The translations under genes and the position numbers were made by a program. 64,000 nucleotides of DNA from assembly GCF_009389715.1 (NCBI RefSeq), contig NC_052396.1, forward strand, positions 18,284,631-18,348,630, read 5' to 3'. The DNA comes from Phoenix dactylifera. Its lineage: Eukaryota; Streptophyta; Magnoliopsida; Arecales; Arecaceae. The notes under the pieces were generated by a model. It searched no databases. It had not been told where the DNA came from and saw only the letters and a program-made list of their open reading frames with translations. Below are positions 36,901 to 47,540 of the stretch, one piece after another (the stretch's first letter is position 1; every line of letters begins with the position of its first letter).

Positions 36901-38847
36901 CAGTTTGGTACTGGTATACGATACAAAGGATGTACCAATACTCAGTATGCCAAACCGGGCTCCGTACCAGTCATACTGACACAGATAAGGTAGCACCAAT
37001 TCAGGATCCATTACTGAGACGGCATACCTTGCAAGTAACAATTCATGAAATAATTAAGGATCAGTTTTTCAGTTGTTGATAAGCTAAAAACACTTACCTC
37101 CATAGTCCTTATTCTCAGGATCAACATAAGAATCTGGAAGCACAAACAGAACACCAGGAAGGCCTGTAATCAAATCGAGACACTCGTCATAAAATGCATA
37201 AAACCGGGGGATGCCAATGCAATGCAAGAACTCTGAGCAATAACATCTTCAAATTAATAGAAAAATTGAATCAATAAATATTTTACTAACATTCAAACAA
37301 AATTAATAGCTACTATGTCGCAACTTATTGAAATCTTCAGAACTAATCTATAGAATGATCTCAGAAAATGATAATAAAAAATGATTCATAATGCAAAGTT
37401 ACAGAGGAAACCGTAAAACCATAGCATTGCCTCACAGAAATCTGACTACAAACTTGTCATTGCTATCTTATGGTCGTGTCCAAAGCAATTTCTATACTAA
37501 TTTGCCTGATCTGCTCTTTTTTCTGTGACTTTTTTTTAAAAAAATCATCCTGTCAAATGCTCATCTATAACATCTTGCTGAAGGGAATGTGACACAAAGT
37601 GCGACTCCATAAATGAAAGGAAGGCATATGTTTGGAAGGCAACATAGATGGCAGTTCTATTCCAAAGAGAAATTCCACAAGAGCTTCCAGAAGATAGCGT
37701 TGTCCCACAAATTACTCCACTAAATTGAGGAACGCATCAGTCTGACAATATCACTAATAAAACTTGCGCCATCTACTACGCAGCCGTGGCTTTTACATTT
37801 TCTAGAACAACAGCTACGGATCCCCGGTTGCTAAATTATATTTACGTGAAACAATAATACTGACCTTCAAGCTTATTTGATGTCTCCTCGTCAATCTCGC
37901 ACCCAAATCCAAAGTACCGCTCACAAGACACATTATAAATTTTCTTCTTAGCTTCCTCCTCACTAGTTTGGCACAAAATCAATGAATCAACCATAAGAAT
38001 GAAAACGTTAGAAGAAAAACAAGTGAGAGAACAAAATGCAGAAAACTGAAACTGATAAAATCAACAGTCCCAACTAATATCAACACAGAAAATGCTAAAA
38101 AAAATAGGATTTGTTCAAGAAAAGACAGATTTTTCACCTGCCACCTTTTGCTTTCATAAAAACATCCAGACACCCCTAGATCTTAGCTACATGCCCCAAT
38201 GTATCAGAAAGCCAAGTCGAATAAACCTTCAGTAATGCTCCAAAGATGACATTTTAAAGACGATGGGGCAAAGCGAATAATATTTTCAAGAAGAAAACCG
38301 TATAAAACACCCCCACAACTCCCATATCAGAAAAAATAAAGAAACTATCACTTTTTCCACAAACTACTAAGGAAATCAATACGATTAAAGGTTACAAAAC
38401 GCTTTACAACGATCAATACCTGCCGACGACCTTGGCTAGGGTTTGGATGTAGCAGTCGATCATCTGCTGCTTGGTGGCCCCCTCGCCGCCGGGCTTGTCC
38501 ATGACGATGAGCCAGTGCTCGTAGTCGCACCCGGGGAACAGCGGCGCCATCTCCGTCGGTGGCCGGTCGCTAAACCCTCCGCCCGACCCAGAGTTCAGCG
38601 GCGAGTAAGCCGAGTCACCAGCCCGCCGGGCCATGCACCGGACCGAGTTGATCCGAGCCACCCCCAGCCGGACCGCCACGCGGGAGAGGCCGGGCGACGA
38701 GGAGCGGAGCCCGAGGAGGCCGGCGGCGAAGGGGGAGGACGCGAGGAAGCGCTTGGAGATTATGAGGGTGAGGGGGGAGCGGGAGGCGGCGATAGGGGAG
38801 GAGACTAAAGCTCGGGCCACAACGGCGGCGGCGGCGGCGGCGGCCAT
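30916..38847 (-). CDS. MORF2: MORF2: plastid multiple organellar RNA editing factor
   Basis: Four exons with closed phases: 38420-38847, 37865-37962, 37098-37163 and 30916-31058 (TGA at 30916-30918). They encode 244 residues. The ATG at 38845-38847 begins an alanine tract coded by a GCC/CGG run, then an Arg/Ser-rich transit peptide. From SAYSPLNSG onward the protein follows Arabidopsis MORF2/RIP2 (At2g33430, DAL1) closely: [66 protein letters not shown] and [18 protein letters not shown]2 dimerises through its MORF box and binds PLS-class PPR proteins, supporting C-to-U editing at most plastid sites; it also has a reported holdase activity on plastid proteins. The 6,039-bp third intron (31059-37097) is exceptional, packed with tandem repeats and two Mutator-type insertions. 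Confidence 0.95.
31638..31657. repeat. (CT)n microsatellite in MORF2 intron 3
   Basis: About ten CT units followed by a short CGCG run. Confidence 0.9.
35790..36377. mobile_element. GC-rich foldback Mutator-type element in MORF2 intron 3
   Basis: A 588-bp block of strikingly high GC forms an almost full-length inverted repeat. The arms meet near 36108-36114, where GAAGTCGG is followed by CCGACTTC, and AAATTTGGGGATTTTAAAT pairs with the downstream copy. The direct repeat ATTGTAAAC flanks it at 35781-35789 and 36378-36386, a perfect 9-bp duplication as made by Mutator-like transposases. Ends contain CCGTACCG and GGTACGG motifs. Long frames on both strands are mirror translations of the two arms, not genes. 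It sits inside the tandem repeat array. Confidence 0.85.
36841..37030. mobile_element. Short Mutator-like MITE in MORF2 intron 3
   Basis: A ~190-bp element with ends CATGGTATGCC and, inward from the other side, AAGGTATGCCG. It is flanked by GCAAGTAAC at 36832-36840 and 37031-37039, a perfect 9-bp duplication (10 bp if the preceding T counts). Inner sequence repeats TATAGCGTACC and GGTACTGGTATAC-type motifs, recalling the larger foldback element 460 bp away, so the two may belong to one family. Non-coding. Confidence 0.72.
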
Positions 38848-39368
38848 CGGAGCGCCGGAGGGCGTATAGGAGCGAGGGTTTTGGGTGTGGGTGGGGGGCG
38901 GTTTGGGGAATATTTATCCATCTCGGAGGATATCTCTAGGGGGTGATATCGTGTGAGGACTCGCTTAATCAGTTTTGGTGTATAGGAGAAGGGAGGATAT
39001 GGCATTGGGAGTATCCGCTCTGCACTCATCTTGAAGTAGCTGTGTGGGATGATGAATGGGTGCGAAACAAGGATTCATCTTCCTTGGTGCGAATCCACCG
39101 TTGAAACGTGCAATAGCCACTTCGAGATTAGTGCAAACTTTGGCTTTCTCTGTTGGGCTTATTTCTCTTGTATAGGCACAGTATACAGTAGCCTTCTGGA
39201 GGAGCAGCAGCAGCAGTGAGACTTGGGCAACGTGCTTTCAGTCGGATATCATCTCATGGAAGTTTAGGCGTTTTGTATATCCTGCATGGGTTCAATGTAA
39301 ACTAGTTTCGTGTGATGCATAGTCAGCTGAGAAGTGGGTGTTTAAACTCGTTTTGTTTGTTCATGAAT
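38848..39368. other. MORF2 promoter region and intergenic DNA
   Basis: The ~150 bp next to the MORF2 start are the likely leader and promoter. No other gene or transposon border is recognised. Confidence 0.45.
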
Positions 39369-39650
39369 AATAGTCCCACATTGACTATGCACTAGATAAA
39401 TCTTGGATACTTATACAAAACCAAAAAATTTAAATGGTAACTTCCGGCTAGTCATTTTAAGTGAGGTCTTAGGTTGTGACAGATGGTGTCGGAGTGGCTC
39501 GAATCTATAGCTTATGTGAACTAAGAAGCACTGAAATATAGGCATTATGAAAATTTGTGCAAGCATGTGTTTAGTCCTACATCAGCTATACACACCCTAA
39601 AACTTTTATACTTTTACGTAACTAAGAAACCCAAATTAAATGGGTTTTCC
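39369..39650 (+). mobile_element. TRIM-like element, copy B (decayed)
   Basis: The first LTR part (39370-39481) contains TAGTCCCACATTG, then ACTTATACAAA, and ends TTGTGACA. It is followed by GATGGTGTCGGAGTGG at the primer-site position. Internal sequence (TATAGCTTATGTGAACTAAGAAGCACT) matches copies A and C. A second LTR start lies near 39546 (GTGCAAGCATGTGTTTAGTCC) and fades out after ~39645. Both outer ends are lost. Confidence 0.62.
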
Positions 39651-39811
39651 TTGTTCAATATTCTCTCTCTCTCTTAGTTTTTAGAGAAAAGCTGGTTAGA
39701 TTGGTCTTTAGTTTTTCTCAAAAAAAGAGACATCGGCCTAAGTTGACTCATTTCATGGTTGGGACCAAGTCATTATGGTTGCCTACGGCATTGGAGTTTA
39801 AGTGTTATTGT

Positions 39812-40610
39812 AACAAATTTGTAATAATAGTATAGTTGTTATCATACTCAAAATTTGTTATAGTTAGGCTTATATGTACCCTATACATACTATTGTATTC
39901 AAGCAATTTATATATAAATTGGAATTACAAAAATTTCATCTTATCCATCTTCCCTTGTTTCTTCCATTTTCTTATCATAGTATGACAAAAATTTATACTA
40001 TGATAACAACTCAGATTAATATCCTTTTTGGTGACTCTCCTATCTTTTTGCATAATAAGAAGTAGACTATTGTCTCCAGGTCCAACACTAACGCTGAATA
40101 TAGGACTAATGTTGATACTACTTATGAACTTCTCTAGCCTGGATGATTATTATAAGATATTTGAGTTACTCATCATGGTGCTACCACTTTGTGCTTTGAT
40201 AAGCAAAATGCTATTTAGATTACTCATAATGATATTTTTCATAAGTATATTAAATATATTAAAACTGATTATCACTTTGTTTGCTAATACATTTGCTGTG
40301 GTATTGAACAACTTTGTTCTATATTTTTCACTAACTAGATTGCACTTATTAAGGCCCATCCATCTAGACATTTTTGAGACTTAGTTTTCAAACTCAAGCC
40401 GGCTTTCACTACACCATCTTGAATTTAAGGAGGAAAATTTTTATAACCAACATAAAATATTAATAGAGTTGTTAATTTGTTATCGTACTTAAAATATGTT
40501 ATAGCTAGGTTTATATATGCTATGTACATATATACAAATCAAAATTACAAAAATTTTATCCTTCCCTTCTTCCCTCGTTTCTTTTTTTTTCTTCTTATCA
40601 TTAAGAATGC
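39812..40610 (+). mobile_element. Small internally deleted Ty1/copia element with RNase H remnant
   Basis: Two direct repeats, about 39812-39985 and 40445-40605, share TATAGTTAGGCTTATAT or TATAGCTAGGTTTATAT and AAATTACAAAAATTT-type sequence and behave as LTRs. Between them 40080-40300 translates with stops to a decayed copia RNase H (SNTNAEYRTN, then DKQNAI and HNDIFHKYIKYIKTDYHF). The segment ends near TTTAAGGAGGA, a plausible polypurine tract. No intact frame remains. Confidence 0.6.
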
Positions 40611-42150
40611 TAGAGGTCATGGATTTCAGTTCCCCGGGACATCAATTGTTTTTTTTTCTAATTAAAACTCATGCCGTGTCTCGATTTCTTTCTCTCTCCA
40701 TGTGTGTGTTTTAAGTTGCATATAGAGGAGGGTTTCACAAAAACATAATCAACCAGCAAGCTTGTGATCCAATATGGGTTCCTTCAGCAAACTGGGCACA
40801 AGATTTCCTTGGTCTCCTTCTCGCAGATGTTTTAGAGGAGACGATGGACCTACTTATTGAATTGTGAACAAACAATGTGGAGCTGGAAACATTTCTTTAG
40901 ATTTGACTTTCGTGCTCATCTCATGTTTTTGTTCTTTTTTCAATTGAGAAGTATGATGAAATTTTTGCTCTTTGTGCCAAATCTCTTTGAAGGGAATGAA
41001 ACGGAGAGAGAGAGAGAGAGAGGTGCTAATTGGATTTTAAAAGGCAATTTTTCATACTAATTTTGGTTATTAGGTACATCCTCGAAGGGCCCATTCTAGG
41101 GAAGGCATAAAATTTATCAAAAATCTGTATTTTTTTGGATAAATATTACCTAGGCAACACTTGGATTGAAAAATAATTTATCCATACTTCTTTATGCATC
41201 AATCAGAATCTATTATGTATATTTTTTTGTTTTACAGTTTTTCAGGTAAGTTGCTATGATTTATCCATCTTTCCCTTAATACATTTTTATGCTTCTAGAC
41301 CTAATTTATATGTTTATCATGTAATGTCTTTTTATATATGATTGGAGCTCAATTTTCTCGTATAAACTAGGCTTTCTGCCCCTACAAAATTGGAATAGGA
41401 AGGGAAGGGGCTAGCTGATATAATGTCTCGATAAAAGGAAAAAAATAATAGAATCTATCAAACTAAATAATAAAATGATCCAATCTTTATTAAAGAACAA
41501 CAAGAAAGAATCACCCATGACCACCGGCGAGAAAAAAAAATGTAAAACTCATTGATTAGAAGAAAAAGAGAGAGATTTTAAGAAAGAAATATGAAAGATT
41601 TATCAGAATCCACCGATCTTTTGGCCGGAAATTAGCTAGAGATTGCAGCAATTTCGCCTGGGTCAAGGTTCATCATAGATGATGAGAGCAAGTGAGAGGT
41701 GAGGAGTTTGTTAGCATATCAACATAAGAAGAAGCATCTTAGATATAAAAAATAGGACAACTTTACGCACTTGATAGAAAACTAATTTGTTCATTTGCTA
41801 GATAGGTAAGTGCTTCCACCAATCTTATAGGTAAATGTTGCATATGAGAAATTAATTTAGCAACCTTACTTTTTTGACAGGAGCATAAGAATATGGGTAA
41901 ATTGGTTAACGAAAAAGTTGACCAACATTTTTTTTGATATTTTGCCCCCAAAGATAGAGCCCAAAGGGATACCTTGTCTACCCTAAAGCATCCATTTGCA
42001 GAAACCCTAAATTTATATGCTATCTATAAACTACCATTATACAAGTCAACTGGTTTTGCATTTCCATTTGGCAAGATATGGAAAAAAAAACCTAGTGGCT
42101 TAGCTTTCTATTATAAAAAATAGGAAATAGAAAATCTATTTCCCATTCTT
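40611..42150. other. Intergenic region, nothing firmly recognised
   Basis: One short stretch, 40767-40866, reads as an exon-like frame ending in TGA (IWVPSANWAQDFLGLLLADV...), but I cannot assign it to a family. A GA run lies at 41004-41022. The remainder is AT-rich. Confidence 0.4.
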
Positions 42151-42154
42151 TGGT

Positions 42155-42545
42155 AGAAAAATATTACTATAATTATATTATTATAATTATTATATATTTT
42201 TAAAATATTATTATGATATAATAATTTAACTATTATAATTAGTATATTATATTTTATTATATATTATATTAATATTATAAGGAGATATCATTATACTATT
42301 TAAAAATAATAGTAATTTTATAACATTATTTTGTTAGTAGTTGTTATATATTATTTATAATAATATAATTTAGTATATAATATTATATATTATCATATGT
42401 TATAATATATATTAAATAACCAACTTTTAAAATGTATAATATATAATATATAATAATATATATGATTAATGTATTATATCATATATATATATACAACATT
42501 ATATATTATAATATAATTATAAAATATATTATATTATATAAGGAG
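42155..42545. repeat. Extremely AT-rich low-complexity block
   Basis: About 390 bp made almost entirely of A and T in short ATTAT and TATA words, ending abruptly at a GGAGGAAGGG stretch. It has many overlapping palindromes and could be a degenerate AT microsatellite or a matrix-attachment-like region; neither is demonstrated. Confidence 0.7.
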
Positions 42546-43425
42546 GAAGGGTGGTGCCAAGGTTGAGAGGGTGGGCAGAGAGGATAAGAGAGATAAAAAT
42601 CTACTTTAAAAAAATAGTAGCAAAAGTTTTTCATTTTCATTTTTTTCAAAAATAATGAAAATTATTTGAAAAAAAAAAGAAACTACAATATGAAAAATTA
42701 AATATATTTTTTGAATTGAACCTCGTATATCTATTTAAAAAACATAACAAAGATCCAAATTAATGGAGCATTAACTTGACTTCGTGCTCTATTCCTGCTT
42801 CACATCTACATTTATCTATGTGAACAAATCATTTCTACTCGGACTAGCACGTGCTGAAGACTTTGGACATAAAAAAATTTGAACTTAATTCCAAGTAACA
42901 TATGGCAACTTTCTAATAATTAAAGACCCTATTCAGTCTTTTTTTCCTTGGATATGGAAAATATTTCTTTTGGCAAGAAGGCCTCAATCGATAGTTGACC
43001 ATCTTGTACTTTAAGTAACACTTGCGTGGAAATTTTCGGTTGTACCTCGTGTAGCTACTTGTTTGGTAGTAGTAGGAAGATTTGGTTGGGTGCCACGTCA
43101 GAATGAGGACGTCAAGGGATATATTGTCAACCATAAATTCAGAATCTAGTATTTAAAGCCATGTAGCAGTTAGATAGCTCTTAGTTTATTATAAGGGTTA
43201 GTTGGATCCTCTCTATCCTAGATAAATTATACACACCATTTCAGCCGTGTACCACAGCAACAATCCCAAAAAAGATGAGGAAGGGGATAATCCGAAATGC
43301 TGCATGATATATAAAAAAAAGATAAAAATTAAAAAAAATATATGATAGGCATGGTATATCATTGATATGGTGTACTCTATATCTGGTATAATTTTTTCTA
43401 TAATTTTAATCATATGTGTTGATAT
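42546..43425. other. Intergenic region, nothing recognised
   Basis: No gene, repeat border or RNA gene seen. Confidence 0.5.
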
Positions 43426-43755
43426 TGTGAGGACTCATGCGAACGTGTATTTAGTTTCATATAGGTTATTCGCTGGATGGATCTTGGATATTTATATAGA
43501 ATCAAAAAAGCCAAATAATACATTCTAGCTAGTCTTTTTGGACGATGTCCTGGATTGTTATAAATAGTATTAGAATAGACCTGACCTATAACTTATATGG
43601 ACTAAAAGACACTACAGTATGAATTTATTGGGGCTGACCACGAACCGATTGTAGTACTTATAATTATATTGAATGGATTTGAAGCCTTAGCCTAGATTAA
43701 AAAATTTAAATAATATTTTTCAGCCAACATTTTCGAGTAAGGCTTTACATGTATA
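43426..43755 (+). mobile_element. TRIM-like element, copy C
   Basis: The 5' LTR (43426-43562) starts TGTGAGGACTCATGCG and ends at TTGTTATA. Next comes AATAGTATTAGAAT, a decayed primer site. The internal region (ACCTATAACTTATATGGACT, TACAGTATGAATTTATTGGG) matches copy A. Only the distal half of the 3' LTR remains, from ~43690 to 43750 (AAATTTAAATAATATTTTTC). This is the most diverged of the three copies. Confidence 0.68.
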
Positions 43756-44353
43756 TATCAACCATCACCTCATATGAATCTCACATTAATGACGTAATTG
43801 ACTTGCCAAGAAACCTCACCACGCATATTCAAAAAGTAATACATGGTTTCGTTTAAGTTTGTCTTATGACGTATGACGTATCTTATGCTAGACAGAAGGG
43901 GTGTGATTTATTTTATGTAGTTAATAAACTAGTAACAGTTTGCCAACCTCTCGTCTATTCTTAATAACTTCTCCATATCAAAAACAATGCATTTCACTCT
44001 AGACATAACATGGGAACAGTTTGCCAACCTCCCATCCATTTCCTTAATAACCTCCCATCCATCCATTTCACAAAAAATAGAGATAAAAATAACATATTAT
44101 AATATAATGCAAAATATAAATTATATATAGATCCCAAAGTTGTCCTGTTTTGCACTCAAGAATGCAACAACCCCAACCTTTTGCGCATCTTTTGGAAGAG
44201 TTTTTTTGGAAGAATCAGAATAGAGTTTTTTGTTCTCTTCGCCGTATAATTTTTTTTCGATTTTATTGCGTGTGTTGACACACTACTGGAGTGAGTAACC
44301 GCTATATATATATATATAAAATCTTTCGCTCGCTAATGCCTCTTTTTCTTGTA

Positions 44354-44840
44354 GGGCTCGTTTGGTTCGCGAGAAGCATTTTTCCTCCTAGAAATATGAT
44401 TCCTGGAAAACAAATTCCTAGGAAGAGAATGCCTAGGAAAGTATTTTTAGCATGTTTGGTTGACCATGGGAAAGTGACAAATTTCCAAAATGCTTATGTT
44501 TGGTTAGCCATCCACTTTTCTGGAAAAGTTATGTATAATTTCTATTATGCCCTTAATAAAAATTAGGTCTTTAATGCCTCTTTAATGCTTCTTTAATGCT
44601 GAAGGGCTTTTTTGGAAAAAAAAAGGAGTGATTTCAGCATTTTAATACTAATAAAGATACAAATAAATTCATTAAATGCAAATTGTTTCTTTGGCCTAAT
44701 TACTGATTAGAATCATATTTTCATGAGAATACAACTTTTCCGTCTTCCTCTTTTGAAAACTCCAACTAAACAAGAGGCATCTCATTACTTTCCTGTTGAC
44801 CACATTTTTTCTCTTCTTTTTTCGCAAACCAAACGAGCCC
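44354..44840. mobile_element. MITE with GGGCTCGTTTGG inverted ends
   Basis: The terminal inverted repeats are GGGCTCGTTTGGTTCGCGA and GGGCTCGTTTGGTTTGCGA (18 of 19 match), 487 bp apart. GTA flanks both sides (44351-44353 and 44841-44843). The ends look like the PIF/Harbinger class, though GTA is not the usual TWA target. The frame at 44291-44566 is inside the element and not a gene. Its right end is ~245 bp upstream of the subtilase start codon. Confidence 0.72.
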
Positions 44841-44990
44841 GTAGTGTGTGTTGCTGGCAACAAGGAGTAGATAACGAAGTATTAAACTAAAGGTAGCAAA
44901 GAATGATTCTCTTCTCCATCCACCACCTCTCTTTTAGTTTAATCTTCTGCAACGGTACAAGTCCCAGACCCAATCAACCCAATACAACTC

Positions 44991-44997
44991 TATATAT
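44991..44997 (+). promoter_or_regulatory. TATA box of the subtilase gene
   Basis: TATATAT lies 88 bp upstream of the ATG at 45085, in a good position for a core promoter with a ~55-60-nt leader. The match is seen; use is inferred. Confidence 0.55.
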
Positions 44998-45084
44998 GTA
45001 TGTATAACAACGGTAGCAGGCGTTATAAGAGCCCTTCTATCTTACTTGTATGGTATCTACTTCAAGCTTTGGATAACCCCAAAC

Positions 45085-47436
45085 ATGTCCATTACCATCC
45101 TCCTATTCCTTCTTCTCACTTCTCGCCTCGCCTCACCGGTTAATGGTGAAACCCAACGGCCGGTGCCTCTCAACAGCACTGAAGACCTCAAGACATACAT
45201 AATTCATGTACACCCGAACCTCGATTCCACTTCATCGGATGATCCTGATGAACTTGAGAATTGGTACGAGTCCTTCTTGCCCTCCAACATTCTGGGCTCA
45301 GGTGAGGCACGGTTGGTCTACTCCTACAGCAGTGTCATCAATGGCTTCGCTGCGAGACTGACCGACGGAGAGCTGGCCGACGTGAAGAAGAAGGTCGGCT
45401 TCCTTCATGCATACCCCGACCGGCTGATTCCTCTTCAAACCACACATACACCGGAGTTCCTCGGCCTCCGATGCGGCTCCCCGGGCTTCTGGAGCGATGC
45501 GAAATTTGGCAAAGGCGTGATCGTCGGCGTTCTCGACACTGGAATCTTGCCCACCCACCCTTCTTTTGATGACGATGAGATGCCACCTCCACCGGCGAGG
45601 TGGAAGGGGTTTTGCGAGTTCGGTGCAAGAGAGTGCAACAACAAGCTCATTGGTGCAAGAACGTTCACCCGAGGAATGAACGCTATGAAGGGACTGGACG
45701 CCGGTGCAGCGCCGGAAGCACCGTATGATGAGGAGGGACATGGGACGCACACCGCCGGCACTGCCACCGGCATGTTCGTCGAGAAGGCCAACGTCGCCGG
45801 CCAGGCCGCCGGTACTGCCGCCGGGATGGCTCCTTTTGCTCATCTGGCGGTGTATAAGGTGTGCGGCGCAAATGGATGCCCGTCTTCCGACATACTTGCC
45901 GGGCTGGACAGCGCCATCAAGGATGGAGTCGATGTTGTATCGCTCTCCCTCGGGGGATCCTCCGTTCCTTTCTACAACGACGCCGTCGCCATCGGCACGT
46001 TCAGCGCCATGGAGAAGGGCATCTTTCCGAGCTGCGCGGCGGGAAATTCGGGGCCGACCTCCCGCTCCCTGTCGAACGAAGCGCCATGGATTCTGACGGT
46101 CGGCGCGAGCACCATGGATCGGGCCATTCGGACCACGGTGGAGCTCGGCAACGGAGCCACCTTCGATGGAGAGTCTCTCTACCAGCCTAGCGACTTCCTC
46201 TCCACCCTGGTTCCTCTTGTGAACCCCCAGCTCCGGAGCGGAGATTCGCTATCCCAGCTCCGCGAGTTACAGACCGCCTTGCTACCTTTGGTGTTCCCCG
46301 GCGTGCTCGGAGGAACTAGCGCCGCTCTCTGTCTCTCTGGCTCGCTGAACAACATCGATGTCAAAGGTAAGGTGGTGGTATGTGATGGCGGCCAGATTAG
46401 CAACGTGGACAAGGGTGTGACTGTCAAGAAGGCCGGAGGCGCGGCCATGATCGTTGCCAGCACCAGAGTCGAAGGATTCACCATCCGGGATGATATCCAT
46501 GTCCTTCCGGCGTCCAATGTCGGCTATGCCGACGGACTGAAGATCAAATCCTACATCAATTCGGCATCGGCTCCCACGGCGTCGATCACCTTCAAGGGCA
46601 CGGTGATCGGAACTTCTCCGGCTCCGGCGGTCGCGTACTTCTCCTCCAGAGGACCTAACATGGCCGACCGAAACATCCTCAAGCCGGACATCGTCGGCCC
46701 CGGCGTGAACGTTTTAGCCGCGTGGCCCATCGAAGTTGGACCGCCGGGCGCGACATCCATGTTTAACATAATCTCCGGCACGTCCATGGCCACACCCCAC
46801 CTTAGCGGGATTGCAGCACTGCTAAAAAGCACACACCCTGACTGGTCCCCGGCGGCGATCAAGTCGGCGATCATGACGACCGCCGACTTAACCGCCAACG
46901 ATGGCAGCATGATTCCTGACCAGAACTTAGACCAGGCCGACTTCTTCGCCGTCGGAGCCGGCCATGTGAATCCGTCGAGGGCCGACAAACCGGGCCTCAT
47001 CTACGATATCAACTCCGACAACTACACCGCGTACCTCTGCGGCCTGAAATACACCGATCGGCAGGTCAGCGCCGTCGTACGTCGCTCAGTCAAGTGCTCG
47101 AGCATTAAGAAAATCTCCGGCGCAGAATTGAACTATCCTTCGTTCATGGTGATCTTGAACACCAGAAACGGCTACAAATTGGAGGTGACGAGAACGGTGA
47201 AGAACGTCGGATCGGCAAGATCGGTGTACAAGGTGCAGACGATGTCTCCGGGAGGGGTGTCGGTGGCCGTAAAGCCAACGCAGCTGTCCTTTTCCAAAGT
47301 CAACGAGGAGGCGCAGTTCACCGTGACCTTCTCCAGCGATGGCAGAAGCAAGGGATATAAGGAGGGGTTTTTGACGTGGCTCATATCCAATGGAAGTATA
47401 AGCGTCAATAGTCCAATAATGGTGGCTGTCCAGTGA
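45085..47436 (+). CDS. Secreted subtilisin-like serine protease (SBT1-type subtilase)
   Basis: A single uninterrupted frame of 783 residues ends at TGA 47434-47436; lack of introns is usual for SBT1-type genes. I start at ATG 45085 because the frame upstream has only TTG. Residues 1-21 are a signal peptide. An I9 prodomain (YIIHVHPN to ~residue 118) precedes the S8 domain. The triad is intact: Asp151 in GVLDTG, His219 in GHGTHTAG and Ser567 in GTSMATPH, with oxyanion Asn321 in AAGNSGP. A PA domain is inserted at ~residues 375-510, and a C-terminal Fn3-like domain ends in NSPIMVAVQ. Such enzymes mature by self-cleavage and act in the cell wall space in development or defence. The exact orthologue and substrate are unknown. 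Codon use is GC-rich at third positions, unlike the flanking DNA. Confidence 0.93.
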   Translation: MSITILLFLLLTSRLASPVNGETQRPVPLNSTEDLKTYIIHVHPNLDSTSSDDPDELENWYESFLPSNILGSGEARLVYSYSSVINGFAARLTDGELADVKKKVGFLHAYPDRLIPLQTTHTPEFLGLRCGSPGFWSDAKFGKGVIVGVLDTGILPTHPSFDDDEMPPPPARWKGFCEFGARECNNKLIGARTFTRGMNAMKGLDAGAAPEAPYDEEGHGTHTAGTATGMFVEKANVAGQAAGTAAGMAPFAHLAVYKVCGANGCPSSDILAGLDSAIKDGVDVVSLSLGGSSVPFYNDAVAIGTFSAMEKGIFPSCAAGNSGPTSRSLSNEAPWILTVGASTMDRAIRTTVELGNGATFDGESLYQPSDFLSTLVPLVNPQLRSGDSLSQLRELQTALLPLVFPGVLGGTSAALCLSGSLNNIDVKGKVVVCDGGQISNVDKGVTVKKAGGAAMIVASTRVEGFTIRDDIHVLPASNVGYADGLKIKSYINSASAPTASITFKGTVIGTSPAPAVAYFSSRGPNMADRNILKPDIVGPGVNVLAAWPIEVGPPGATSMFNIISGTSMATPHLSGIAALLKSTHPDWSPAAIKSAIMTTADLTANDGSMIPDQNLDQADFFAVGAGHVNPSRADKPGLIYDINSDNYTAYLCGLKYTDRQVSAVVRRSVKCSSIKKISGAELNYPSFMVILNTRNGYKLEVTRTVKNVGSARSVYKVQTMSPGGVSVAVKPTQLSFSKVNEEAQFTVTFSSDGRSKGYKEGFLTWLISNGSISVNSPIMVAVQ

Positions 47437-47540
47437 TATAAGGAGCCATGGAGGCCATGAATGCACGTAGAAGGGTTGGCTTTCTTGGGGTGCATACCTA
47501 TGATCTTAGAAATAAATGTTGAAGTCGTGTTCGTCTTTTG

